From Cocleimonas sp. (lineage in GTDB: Bacteria > Pseudomonadota > Gammaproteobacteria > Thiotrichales > Thiotrichaceae): a stretch of DNA of 60,766 nucleotides. Under the pieces are notes generated by a model that was not told the origin of the DNA, made no database searches, and saw only the letters and a program-made list of their open reading frames with translations. This document shows positions 1 through 7,288 of this stretch, in pieces (the stretch's first letter is position 1; every line of letters begins with the position of its first letter). The position numbers and the translations under genes were made by a program. The DNA lies in NCBI GenBank assembly GCA_021647365.1, contig JAKIUW010000021.1:1-60766 (forward strand). The letters are read 5' to 3'.

Positions 1-11
1 TAAATGTGAAT

Positions 12-80
12 AATACATCGTAAGGTTCCTTAACTTAATATTGTGGTGATTTAAAGTTATCAGAATTCTTACGATGTATT
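12..80. repeat. Inverted repeat, 13-bp arms
   Basis: AATACATCGTAAG at 12-24 is exactly complementary to CTTACGATGTATT at 68-80, with a 43-base spacer. A T-rich stretch follows (81-93). It could be the terminator of a gene left of the window, or the remains of a small palindromic element. The function is a guess; the inverted repeat itself is seen directly. No gene is visible in 1-281. Confidence 0.4.
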
Positions 81-204
81 TTCTATTTTTTTAGCTCAGG
101 GTGTTGCACTTGGAACTTGAATTCAGCTTCATCTGAGTAAAGATAGGGCTTTTGTGTTGTGAACCACTAGTTATACTGAGGTCTCTCTTAGAAAAAAGAA
201 GTGA

Positions 205-226
205 CACACCCCCCTAGTTTTACATG
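205..226 (+). repeat. Dispersed C-tract repeat, unit 1
   Basis: CACACCCCCCTAGTTTTACATG, the CTAG variant of the dispersed family. It is a single copy upstream of avtA, with the C-rich strand on plus. Confidence 0.85.
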
Positions 227-281
227 TCTATTGCAATAAAAGCGTTATACTTCTCACATTTAAAATATTCACCAGCGCACT

Positions 282-1538
282 ATGACCTTTTCAAAGTTTG
301 GCAATAAATTCACACGCCCAAATGGCATCACTCAACTAATGGATGACTTGGGTAAAGCCAATAGCAGCAATAATCCTGATCTTGTGATGCTTGGCGGTGG
401 TAATCCTGCGATTATTCCTGAATCTAATGTGGTATTTGTCAAAGAATTACAGCAGATTATTAGCAGCTCGCAGGTCGATCAGATGATCGGGTTGTATGAT
501 GGTCCACAGGGCCATGATGGGTTTCGCATTGCTTTGGCAAATATGTTAAACGAGCATTATGGTTGGACGCTCGATGCTGAGAACATCTCACTGAGCAATG
601 GCAGTCAGAGCAACTTCTTTGGGTTGTTCAATTTATTGGCTGGCGAAATGAATGATGGCTGTCAGCAAAAAATCCTCTTTCCGCTTGCACCTGAGTATGT
701 AGGTTATGCTGATCAGGGCTTATCAGAGGATATGTTTGTTTCGATCAAGCCCACTATCCATGAGTTAGATAATAAGCAATTTAAGTATGAAATTGATTTT
801 GATGCTTTAAAAGCAATATTAGAATCTGAGCAAGATTTTGGCGCTATCTGTGTCTCACGTCCAACTAATCCTACAGGTAATGTGATTACCGATGCTGAGC
901 TAAAGTCACTTGATGCATTAGCGCAACAGTACAAGATTCCTCTCATTATTGATAATGCCTACGGTCATCCATTCCCCGGAGCAATTTATACCGATGCCAC
1001 ACTGACATGGAATGAAAATACTATTCTTTGCATGTCACTCTCAAAACTAGGTTTGCCGGGTTTGCGCACAGGCATCGTCATTGCCAACAAAAACATTATC
1101 CGCGCTATGAGTCGCATCAATGGCATTATGATCTTAGCCCCAAATAGTGTTGGCCCTGTTTTGATGACAAGACTGATTAAAGACAAGGAGTTACTCCCGC
1201 TTTGCAATAACGTCATCAAACCCTATTACAAAAGTAAGTCCGAAACCGCCGTAGCACTTTTTAATGAAATTTTTGCCGACATGCCTGTGTATTTACACAA
1301 ACTTGAAGGTGCATTTTTTATGTGGCTTTGGTTTAAAGATATGGGCATCACCAGCGAAGCGCTTTATGAAAAGCTCAAAGCAGAGAATGTTTACGTTATC
1401 CCTGGACATAACTTCTTTATTGGCATAAACGATGACTGGGCTCACAAACATCAGTGTATTCGTATTAATTATGCAAAAGATGAAGACACATTGAGAAAGG
1501 GACTTAAAATGATTAAACGTATAATTTCAGATAACTAA
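282..1538 (+). CDS. avtA: Valine--pyruvate aminotransferase
   Basis: This PLP-dependent class I/II aminotransferase interconverts valine and pyruvate with 2-oxoisovalerate and alanine in the cytoplasm. The 418-residue protein has the family length and matches AvtA along its whole extent: MLGGGNPA near residue 36, YDGPQGHDGF, NGSQSNFFGLFNLL, PLAPEYVGYAD, SRPTNPTGN, DNAYGHPFPG, and SLSKLGLPG, in which Lys255 is the expected Schiff-base lysine. The C-terminal VIPGHNFF and RINYA blocks are also typical. The gene stands alone, with dispersed-repeat units on both sides (205-226 and 1561-1583). The ATG was chosen because MTFSKFG aligns with the family N-terminus. Nothing is odd in the coding region. 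Confidence 0.95.
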   Translation: MTFSKFGNKFTRPNGITQLMDDLGKANSSNNPDLVMLGGGNPAIIPESNVVFVKELQQIISSSQVDQMIGLYDGPQGHDGFRIALANMLNEHYGWTLDAENISLSNGSQSNFFGLFNLLAGEMNDGCQQKILFPLAPEYVGYADQGLSEDMFVSIKPTIHELDNKQFKYEIDFDALKAILESEQDFGAICVSRPTNPTGNVITDAELKSLDALAQQYKIPLIIDNAYGHPFPGAIYTDATLTWNENTILCMSLSKLGLPGLRTGIVIANKNIIRAMSRINGIMILAPNSVGPVLMTRLIKDKELLPLCNNVIKPYYKSKSETAVALFNEIFADMPVYLHKLEGAFFMWLWFKDMGITSEALYEKLKAENVYVIPGHNFFIGINDDWAHKHQCIRINYAKDEDTLRKGLKMIKRIISDN

Positions 1539-1560
1539 ATATTCTGATAGCGACCAGAAT

Positions 1561-1583
1561 ACACCCCCCTAGTTTTACATGAT
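1561..1583 (+). repeat. Dispersed C-tract repeat, unit 2
   Basis: ACACCCCCCT followed by AGTTTTACATGAT; CTAG variant, single copy between avtA and the TerB-family gene. Confidence 0.85.
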
Positions 1584-1672
1584 TAGCTACGAATAAGCAT
1601 AGCTATAAGTAATGATTATGCTACTATTTAGGCACACAACTATTATTATAAATATCGCGCAGAGGGAAACAC

Positions 1673-2308
1673 ATGAGTTTAATGGGAACATTAGGTAAAG
1701 TCGCCATGGGCATTGTTGTTGCTAAAGGTATTGGCAAAATGATGGGCGGCGGCGGTCGTACTGGTGGCAGTGGCGGCGGACTGGGTGACTTACTCGGTGG
1801 CTTAATTAGTGGAGGCCCCAGCAAAGACAGCGCGGGTGGATTGGGCGGTGTTTTAGATTCACTCGGTGGTGGTTCTAAAATCAGCAAAAATTCTGGTGGA
1901 GGCGGGCTAGGCGACCTATTGAACAGCGCACTTAACGACGAAGCAGCAACCTACACAACAGCAGAACAAGAGTCAGAGGCTGAAGTTTTATTGAGAGCAA
2001 TGATTTATGCCGCCAAAGCAGATGGGCACTTAGATGATGCTGAGAAAAATAAAATACTTGAAAACTTGGGTGATGAAAGAAGCTTTGTTGAAAATGAGCT
2101 AATGTCTCCTCGTGATGTTGAAGGCTTTATTAGAAGCGTACCAAGGGGTATGGAGAAACAAGTTTACATGATGTCTTTATTTGCAATTGATTTGGATTCT
2201 AACGAAGAAGCACATTATTTAGATGAACTAGCCAAAGGTTTAAATATTTCTCACCAAGATTGTAATGCGATACATGAAAAATTAGGCGCACCCGCTATTT
2301 ATTCTTAA
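1673..2308 (+). CDS. TerB-like DUF533 protein
   Basis: The 211-residue protein has two parts. Residues 1-90 are very glycine-rich with a short hydrophobic N-terminus (GKVAMGIVVAKGIGKMMGGG). Residues about 95-211 form an alpha-helical TerB-like domain with AMIYAAKADGHLDDAEKNKI, an acidic helix-loop characteristic of the DUF533/TerB family that may bind metal. Family members are inner-membrane-associated (YebE-like) and lack an established function. An AGAGGGAAACAC purine-rich site precedes the ATG. The gene is monocistronic and ends at a strong bidirectional terminator. Membrane association is inferred from the glycine/hydrophobic N-terminus only. Confidence 0.8.
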   Translation: MSLMGTLGKVAMGIVVAKGIGKMMGGGGRTGGSGGGLGDLLGGLISGGPSKDSAGGLGGVLDSLGGGSKISKNSGGGGLGDLLNSALNDEAATYTTAEQESEAEVLLRAMIYAAKADGHLDDAEKNKILENLGDERSFVENELMSPRDVEGFIRSVPRGMEKQVYMMSLFAIDLDSNEEAHYLDELAKGLNISHQDCNAIHEKLGAPAIYS

Positions 2309-2324
2309 TTTATAACGCTTCAGT

Positions 2325-2358
2325 AAAAAAGCCGAGCTAGTTGCGCTCGGCTTTTTTA
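2325..2358. terminator. Bidirectional intrinsic terminator
   Basis: The stem GCCGAGC/GCTCGGC (2331-2337/2345-2351) is flanked by A6 on the left and T6 on the right, so it can work on both strands. It separates the convergent TerB-like gene and DsrE-like gene. Confidence 0.9.
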
Positions 2359-2377
2359 CTTTTCTATGATTGCACTA

Positions 2378-2815
2378 CTAAGGTCTAACGTAAGAATAAC
2401 CTTGCTCTTGCAGCTCCATAATTTGTGCGACACCCGCTTTTACCGAACCAACGCCTTCAGTTAGTTTTGGTAAATGACCTGTCTTTTTCTTAATTTTATT
2501 CATGGTATTCATACAAGCGCTAAATTTTATATCTTGTAGTGCAAGGCTCTTAACACGATCTGCATACTTACTCTTCTGAGTCAGCATTCCTAAACCTGGG
2601 CCATACGCCACAATTTCAATATCAACATTATCGATACCATAAAGCTTTTGTAGATTCACCGCATTATTCATCGCGATTTTTTGAGTTCTGGGATCATCCG
2701 TACTCACTTGAATAACGAGTTTATGTTTTGCTTCGTCTGCACTCACACTTGTTGATAATCCGAATAATAAAAAAATGGCAAGCAATGGGGTTATCATTTT
2801 TTGGGTAATATTCAC
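2378..2815 (-). CDS. Periplasmic DsrE-family protein
   Basis: This is a 145-residue secreted protein. Residues 1-26 form a signal peptide (hydrophobic MITPLLAIFLLFGLSTSVSA, cut likely after SADE). The mature part has the DsrE/DsrF-like fold pattern: HKLVIQVSTDD at the first strand, a helix with NNAVNLQKLYG, then VDIEIVAYGPGL, and a single conserved cysteine in FSACMNTM. Exported DsrE-like proteins are common in sulfur-metabolising proteobacteria and may handle sulfane sulfur, but this branch has no proven activity. The start is GTG at 2813-2815, supported by AGGAG seven bases upstream. It is monocistronic and convergent with the TerB-like gene. Confidence 0.8.
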   Translation of the reverse strand: MNITQKMITPLLAIFLLFGLSTSVSADEAKHKLVIQVSTDDPRTQKIAMNNAVNLQKLYGIDNVDIEIVAYGPGLGMLTQKSKYADRVKSLALQDIKFSACMNTMNKIKKKTGHLPKLTEGVGSVKAGVAQIMELQEQGYSYVRP

Positions 2816-2879
2816 TAATTTTCTCCTAGGGTAGTTATATTTTTATGTAGCCTTTAGAGTGTAGTAGAAAATTTTTCCC

Positions 2880-4274
2880 TTATTTTTCTTTCACTATTTG
2901 AGTTTTTAATGAGCGATAAAACATATTCCATGTCTCAAAAGGATATATTTTTCCATCAGGTTCAACAAAGTGCGTACAAGAGCGTTTAATCGACCCTAAA
3001 TCAAAATCATACTTATCCATAAACGACATAATCACAATACGAAAAACATTATCATAGGCCAGGTCTTCTGAGCCTTCAACTTTAGGCAAACAGCACAACA
3101 TCGTTTGCAGGTTTTCAGTGCTTTGTTCACCGCAAGCATCAAGCGAGAATAACTTGTAGAAGGCATTTTTTAATGCCGCACTCTTTTCAAAAGTGACTGT
3201 GTTGTTTACGCCTTTGAGTAATTCTTCTTTGGGTAATAAGCCTGTAATGGGTTGAATAGTTCCTCCCATTTTTATACCGTAACCGATGCAGATATTTTCT
3301 GGATGACAGGGTAGCGGAATCATATCTTCTGCGTTAAAAGGATTATCTGCATCAATGATGCTCTGGCGAATTTCGCTTAGCGTAATTCTAAAGTCATCTT
3401 TGTTGCCACTGAGGTTATTCAGGTTTCTACCAGTATCTTGAATGGGCTGAAAGGTAATACCGCGTATGCATTTCCACTCTTGTGCAAACTTAATAATTTC
3501 ACCAATCTCATTATCGTTCACGCCTTTGCGGACGGCACAGACTAAGTTGGTCGATATATTGTATTTCTCTAATTGCTCCAAAGCTCTTTTATGGGTGCCA
3601 CGTGCATCCACGCCTCTAAGGTTTTTAAGCGCTGGAGCTTGCAATGAATCAAACTGCAAATAAATTTCAAAGTTTTGCTTTATTTCATTTAACTGCTCTA
3701 CAAATTCAGGATCATTGGCGATGCGAATGCCGTTTGTGTTGAGCATTAAGTGACGAATTGGGCTGTCTTTTAATCGCTTTAAAATGGGGATGATTTCGGG
3801 ATGTAGCGTTGGCTCACCACCAGACACTTGCACCAAATCAGGTTCATGCTCGCTCTCTAATAAGGTTTGTAACATGATTTCAATATCATCCATGCTGCGC
3901 GGATTTCCCATACCCGGTGCTGAATTGGCAAAGCACACAGGGCAATTCATATTGCACTCATCAATAATTTCAAACAATGCCAAGCACGAATGTTGTTCAT
4001 GGTCGGGGCATAATCCGCAATCATGCGGGCAGCCTTTATTGATTTCTGTTTGAAACTTTTCAGGTACATCACCAGGTTTTAAGTATTCCTTGCAAAGTTT
4101 GAAATAGTCAATATCGGTAGAAACCAGTGTCTTTTGAACACCATGTTCTAAGCAACGCTTTTGGTAATAGACATTGTCATTTTGGAAAATGATTTTTGCA
4201 GGTACAACTTCAAGGCACTCTTCACACAAGGCTTGTGTTTGACCGTAAAAAATATAAGGACGAGCTTTAGGCAT
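2880..4274 (-). CDS. Radical SAM protein of the Tes/Mss (MJ0619-like) type
   Basis: The 464-residue protein has an N-terminal metal-binding region with Cys17/Cys20 (CEEC), Cys41 and His44 (RCLEHG), then CPHDCGLCPDH at 82-92, immediately followed by the radical SAM cluster CNMNCPVC (Cys107, Cys111, Cys114). SGGEPTLHPE is the SAM-binding GGE block. Additional C-terminal cysteines (DACGEQ, MLCCLPK, SCTHF) could bind further clusters. This layout is that of MJ0619-like enzymes, which include archaeal tetraether synthase Tes and bacterial Mss proteins that couple lipid tails. Substrate here is unknown. It overlaps the upstream Lgt-like gene by 8 bases, so the two are translationally coupled, which supports a lipid-linked role by inference. 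Confidence 0.8.
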   Translation of the reverse strand: MPKARPYIFYGQTQALCEECLEVVPAKIIFQNDNVYYQKRCLEHGVQKTLVSTDIDYFKLCKEYLKPGDVPEKFQTEINKGCPHDCGLCPDHEQHSCLALFEIIDECNMNCPVCFANSAPGMGNPRSMDDIEIMLQTLLESEHEPDLVQVSGGEPTLHPEIIPILKRLKDSPIRHLMLNTNGIRIANDPEFVEQLNEIKQNFEIYLQFDSLQAPALKNLRGVDARGTHKRALEQLEKYNISTNLVCAVRKGVNDNEIGEIIKFAQEWKCIRGITFQPIQDTGRNLNNLSGNKDDFRITLSEIRQSIIDADNPFNAEDMIPLPCHPENICIGYGIKMGGTIQPITGLLPKEELLKGVNNTVTFEKSAALKNAFYKLFSLDACGEQSTENLQTMLCCLPKVEGSEDLAYDNVFRIVIMSFMDKYDFDLGSIKRSCTHFVEPDGKIYPFETWNMFYRSLKTQIVKEK

Positions 4275-4965
4275 ATTTTTTCTTCATGGTGATTAACATA
4301 AACAAAGCGTAAGCAATCATTAGCAAAGCCAGTAAATGGAATAGGTTAAATTGAGCGATAAGCGTTGCATAGGGCTTTAAAAACTCCCAGATAAATCGCT
4401 GTCCGGCATAAAATAATACAAATAAATAGAAGCCTTGGCTTGTCCAAAATTTGGGGTGCTTCTTATAGCCAAACAACACGATGAATAAAAATAGCGCCAT
4501 CGAAAAGCTTTCATAAAGTTGTACGGGGTGACGTTGTATTCCATCGCCAAAGTCAACGCCAAAAAATGATTCGGTTGGGATACCAAAAGTGTAATCGGGC
4601 AAGCCCGCAACAAAACAACCAATACGCCCCACAACAATCAACACGCATAAACCGGGGATAAAATAAAAGCCTGTAGAGCCTTTTATTGAGAATAGACGTT
4701 TAAAAATCTCAGCGAATAAGATAGCGCCAGCAATACCACCAATTAAACTTTTAGAAAAACCTTCTACGCCTGATAAACGAATATTCCATGTGCCAAAAAA
4801 AATACTACCCGCGACCAAGCCAATAATCAGCACCAGAAGATAACTATGGTGGTGTTCTTTGGGTAAAGAGGCAGGCTTATTTAAGCCATACTTTTTACGA
4901 AAAAAATGATTGGTTATACCTGTGAGAATCACCGCAAGTATGTCTACAATGAGATGAAGAACCAT
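4267..4965 (-). CDS. Lgt-like (prolipoprotein diacylglyceryl transferase family) membrane protein
   Basis: The 232-residue polytopic protein has about six or seven hydrophobic segments. The family signature block reads VVGRIGCFVAGLPDYTFG, followed by DFGDGIQRHPVQLYE; these are the GRxGC and HPxQLYE elements seen in Lgt and its paralogues. It is shorter than housekeeping Lgt (about 260-290 residues) and lies away from thyA, the usual lgt neighbour, so it is more likely a specialised paralogue than the essential enzyme. It is transcribed with the small membrane protein upstream (13-base gap) and the Tes-like radical SAM gene downstream (8-base overlap). A second, divergent Lgt-like gene occurs at 21354-22100. 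Confidence 0.75.
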   Translation of the reverse strand: MVLHLIVDILAVILTGITNHFFRKKYGLNKPASLPKEHHHSYLLVLIIGLVAGSIFFGTWNIRLSGVEGFSKSLIGGIAGAILFAEIFKRLFSIKGSTGFYFIPGLCVLIVVGRIGCFVAGLPDYTFGIPTESFFGVDFGDGIQRHPVQLYESFSMALFLFIVLFGYKKHPKFWTSQGFYLFVLFYAGQRFIWEFLKPYATLIAQFNLFHLLALLMIAYALFMLITMKKKYA

Positions 4966-4978
4966 CAGTCAAATCCAA

Positions 4979-5314
4979 TCAGAAGTGAAAAGGGCCCATA
5001 ATGACACAGCCACCGACCCAAATAAATCCAATAATAATTGTACCGCCCAACAAGGTTAGGTAAGGCTTAGATAAAGGCAATTTTTTTTTCATCTGCTTAA
5101 ATGAAATGACCATAACTGCTATCTGAGCAATAAAAACTGCGGCACCGATAATGGGGGCAATCTGACTACCGATGTCATCACTTTTCATCACATTAATTTC
5201 AAAAAGGAATGTAAATCCGTAGAGTGGGAATATCACAAAAGCGAGCACCCATAATATCCAAAAGAATATCTCGCCTCCGCTAGTTTCAGTTTGGTCTTCT
5301 TGATTATCTGTCAT
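4979..5314 (-). CDS. Small three-helix membrane protein, unknown function
   Basis: I do not recognise this 111-residue protein. It has a short acidic N-terminus (TDNQEDQTETSGGE) and three hydrophobic segments around residues 14-34, 48-70 and 84-106; the last carries GFIWVGGCVIMGPF. It is the first gene of the unit with the Lgt-like and Tes-like genes. GGAG lies six bases before the ATG at 5312-5314. A truncated copy of its own C-terminal end lies directly upstream (5318-5380), so the locus once held a tandem paralogue. The Lgt-like gene at 21354 is likewise preceded by small membrane proteins. Confidence 0.65.
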   Translation of the reverse strand: MTDNQEDQTETSGGEIFFWILWVLAFVIFPLYGFTFLFEINVMKSDDIGSQIAPIIGAAVFIAQIAVMVISFKQMKKKLPLSKPYLTLLGGTIIIGFIWVGGCVIMGPFHF

Positions 5315-5317
5315 GGT

Positions 5318-5380
5318 TTACTCCTTACCCCATAATTCGTCCATAATGGCACAACCACTCGCCCAAAGAAATACAATAAC
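5318..5380 (-). pseudogene. 3' remnant of a paralogue of the small membrane protein
   Basis: Read on the minus strand, these 21 codons give VIVFLWASGCAIMDELWGKE and stop. This aligns with the C-terminus of the next gene (TIIIGFIWVGGCVIMGPFHF), and the nucleotide match is also plain (CCATAATGGCACAACCACTCG versus CCATAATGACACAGCCACCGA). It begins exactly at the stop codon of the dioxygenase gene, so the rest of the copy has been deleted or replaced. Its last codons contain the ribosome-binding site of the intact paralogue. Confidence 0.7.
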
Positions 5381-6108
5381 TAAAGCATCATTTCATGATG
5401 AAACGTCAACACCAAAACATCGCGATGCGCTGGCTTGCTATCATCTACAGGATACACCTCACTCACACCATGCCACACCTTACGATCATCAATTAATACC
5501 GCGTCACCTGCATTTTCAAGGATTCCGCCAAAGACTAAGCGCTTAGCATCATCATAAATATGGTTCACTCCACCTCGCATATTCTTACGATTTAGTACCA
5601 TAATTAAAATAAAATCAGCACCATCACGATGGATGCCTTCGGGCGTAGGCTGCCCTGCTTCACCGGCACTAGCTTGGATCCGAAATTGATGCGCTTGTAT
5701 ACGCCATTGTTTTTCAAACTTAAAACTAATTTGTGAAGTGACATAGTTAATCATACTTGTCAGCAGAGGGCTTTTTATCGTTGCCGTATCAAATGCTTCG
5801 TAGTCACGGTTGATTCCACCGTTCATATTGTTGCGATAAGTACTTTGAAAGTGAGGCTCGTGAGGAAGCAGTTGCAGTTCACTTTCTGCCATTGAGAAAT
5901 TAAAAACAGAATAACGCCGAAAACGATAATGCCCTCCATCGCTCAAGAAGTTATCAGGCGGTAAGTTATTCCAGCTTTGGCTAAATTCGCCCCATTCCGC
6001 TTTATGTTGTTCCAGCAATTCACCCCATGACGCGTTGATGGTGTTTGAACCTTGTAAAACAGTATAACCTTGCGATACGAGTTCCTTAGAAGGATTTTTA
6101 CTATCCAT
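5380..6108 (-). CDS. 2-oxoglutarate/Fe(II) dioxygenase, PF10014 type (putative amino-acid hydroxylase)
   Basis: The 242-residue cytosolic protein carries the PF10014 iron facial triad: His160 and Asp162 in GIHRDGADF, and His213 in KVWHGVSEVYP. Arg229 in AHRDVLVL is the likely 2-oxoglutarate anchor. RYSVF and an internal Y/R-rich block also fit. Characterised PF10014 enzymes such as Bacillus isoleucine dioxygenase hydroxylate free amino acids. The adjacent upstream gene is a LysE-type amino-acid exporter, so hydroxylated amino acid production and export is a reasonable inference. The start is set at the ATG 6106-6108 because a further upstream start would lie inside a dispersed-repeat unit. 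Confidence 0.8.
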   Translation of the reverse strand: MDSKNPSKELVSQGYTVLQGSNTINASWGELLEQHKAEWGEFSQSWNNLPPDNFLSDGGHYRFRRYSVFNFSMAESELQLLPHEPHFQSTYRNNMNGGINRDYEAFDTATIKSPLLTSMINYVTSQISFKFEKQWRIQAHQFRIQASAGEAGQPTPEGIHRDGADFILIMVLNRKNMRGGVNHIYDDAKRLVFGGILENAGDAVLIDDRKVWHGVSEVYPVDDSKPAHRDVLVLTFHHEMML

Positions 6109-6128
6109 AAACAATAAACCTAAAAGGA

Positions 6129-6151
6129 AGCACACCCCCCCACTTTTACAT
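6129..6151 (+). repeat. Dispersed repeat unit 3a (left arm of inverted pair)
   Basis: AGCACACCCCCC followed by CACTTTTACAT. It is perfectly complementary to 6171-6193, giving a 23-bp stem with a 19-base loop between the LysE-type and dioxygenase genes. Both genes are on minus, so it may end or trim the lysE-side transcript. Confidence 0.9.
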
Positions 6152-6170
6152 AATGGTTTGTTAATACATC

Positions 6171-6193
6171 ATGTAAAAGTGGGGGGGTGTGCT
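6171..6193 (-). repeat. Dispersed repeat unit 3b (right arm of inverted pair)
   Basis: ATGTAAAAGTGGGGGGG followed by TGTGCT; exact inverse of unit 3a at 6129-6151. Confidence 0.9.
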
Positions 6194-6223
6194 TTAGATT
6201 CTTAGCAACAGCATTTAAAACCA

Positions 6224-6829
6224 TCATACGAATATTACCAAACGATAAGCAATCCATAGCATAACAAATCCAATCACTGTATTAAGAATTTTCCATGCCA
6301 CAGGCTTAGCAAACAATGGTGATAAAAATCGTGCGCCATAGCCCAAACCAAAAAACCAAATAAAAGAGGCGCTAACAGCTCCGAGAGTAAAGTGTAATCT
6401 ATCATCAGCCGTATAGGGTGATGCAATACTGCCAATTAACAAGACCGTATCAAGATAAACATGAGGATTTAGAAAAGTCAGCGCTAATACCGTTGTAATA
6501 ACTGTTTTTGTATTTTGATTAGAGCCTGTTGAAGCAGCCTCTAAAGTTTCACCACTAAATGCTGCACGAAAACTCATCAAAGCAAAAATAAATAAGTAAG
6601 CCGCACCAAACCATGTGACCCATTTTAGCCATTCGGGATGTTGTTCGATAATTACACCTACGCCACTTGTACCCAGTGCAATCAAAAAAGCATCGGAAAC
6701 CGCACAGATTAAACAAATTAAAAACACATGGCTTTTGAGTAAGCCTTGTTTGAGTACATAGGCATTTTGCGAGCCTATCGCAATAATAAGACTGCCACCT
6801 AATAGCAAACCTGTTAGAAATATATTCAT
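6224..6829 (-). CDS. LysE/ArgO-type amino-acid exporter
   Basis: The 201-residue inner-membrane protein has six hydrophobic segments and the LysE family marks: GSLIIAIGSQNAYVLKQGL at residues 12-30, the D-containing helix CAVSDAFLIALGTSGVG, and the ALTFLNPHVYLDTVLLIGS block in the middle, which is diagnostic of the LysE/ArgO (YggA) branch. Family members export basic or other amino acids. It is followed after an inverted repeat pair by the PF10014 dioxygenase, suggesting that the two act together on a hydroxylated amino acid. Substrate is not deducible. A terminator ends just upstream (6855-6893), so it probably has its own promoter. Confidence 0.88.
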   Translation of the reverse strand: MNIFLTGLLLGGSLIIAIGSQNAYVLKQGLLKSHVFLICLICAVSDAFLIALGTSGVGVIIEQHPEWLKWVTWFGAAYLFIFALMSFRAAFSGETLEAASTGSNQNTKTVITTVLALTFLNPHVYLDTVLLIGSIASPYTADDRLHFTLGAVSASFIWFFGLGYGARFLSPLFAKPVAWKILNTVIGFVMLWIAYRLVIFV

Positions 6830-6854
6830 TGATAGATTTTAATCTAGCAGACAC

Positions 6855-6893
6855 AAAAAAGCCCGATAACATTCCTGCTAATCGGGCTTTTTT
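6855..6893. terminator. Intrinsic terminator
   Basis: Stem GCCCGAT/ATCGGGC (6861-6867/6881-6887) with A6 before and T6 after, so it can work on either strand. It lies just downstream of the 52-codon minus-strand gene at 6916-7074. Confidence 0.88.
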
Positions 6894-6915
6894 AAAACTA
6901 AGTTTATTCTAGTTT

Positions 6916-7074
6916 TTATACATGTAGCATATTGCTAATCACTGCCATCGTTATAATAAACATTGCGCTAGTCACGAGTGATCTAACGATTGGATTTACA
7001 ACAGTACATACTTCTTCATTATTGCTTTCACTTGGCTCTGACCCAAGAATAAAACTCTTAATAAAACATTTCAT
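6916..7074 (-). CDS. 52-residue putative membrane microprotein
   Basis: The minus strand encodes a 52-residue protein beginning MKCFIKSFILGSEPSESNN. It has a polar, acidic middle and one C-terminal hydrophobic segment (SLVTSAMFIITMAVISNML). A good ribosome-binding site, GGGGAG, lies six bases before the ATG at 7072-7074, and an intrinsic terminator follows 23 bases after the stop. Those three signals together support a real gene. I do not recognise a family. It stands alone between tatC and the LysE-type gene. Confidence 0.6.
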   Translation of the reverse strand: MKCFIKSFILGSEPSESNNEEVCTVVNPIVRSLVTSAMFIITMAVISNMLHV

Positions 7075-7288
7075 AGGATGCTCCCCTTTGTGTTATTTAT
7101 GAGTGAATACTTTGTGCTTTAATAAAACTAAAAGTTCAGAAAATAATCACATTTATTTTACTAAGGGAGCAATTCAAGACCGCTAAATCCAAGAAACACG
7201 TTGTTCCCCCAGTATTAAATGAATTCTAACGTAGAATTTTTACCAAACCATTGATAATTATCAAAGCCATTGTTTTTTAAGGTTATTT

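Noticed and set aside
6909..6924. CTAGTTTTTATACATG after the 52-codon gene as a repeat unit
   Set aside because: No C-tract and an altered spacer; likely chance in AT-rich sequence.
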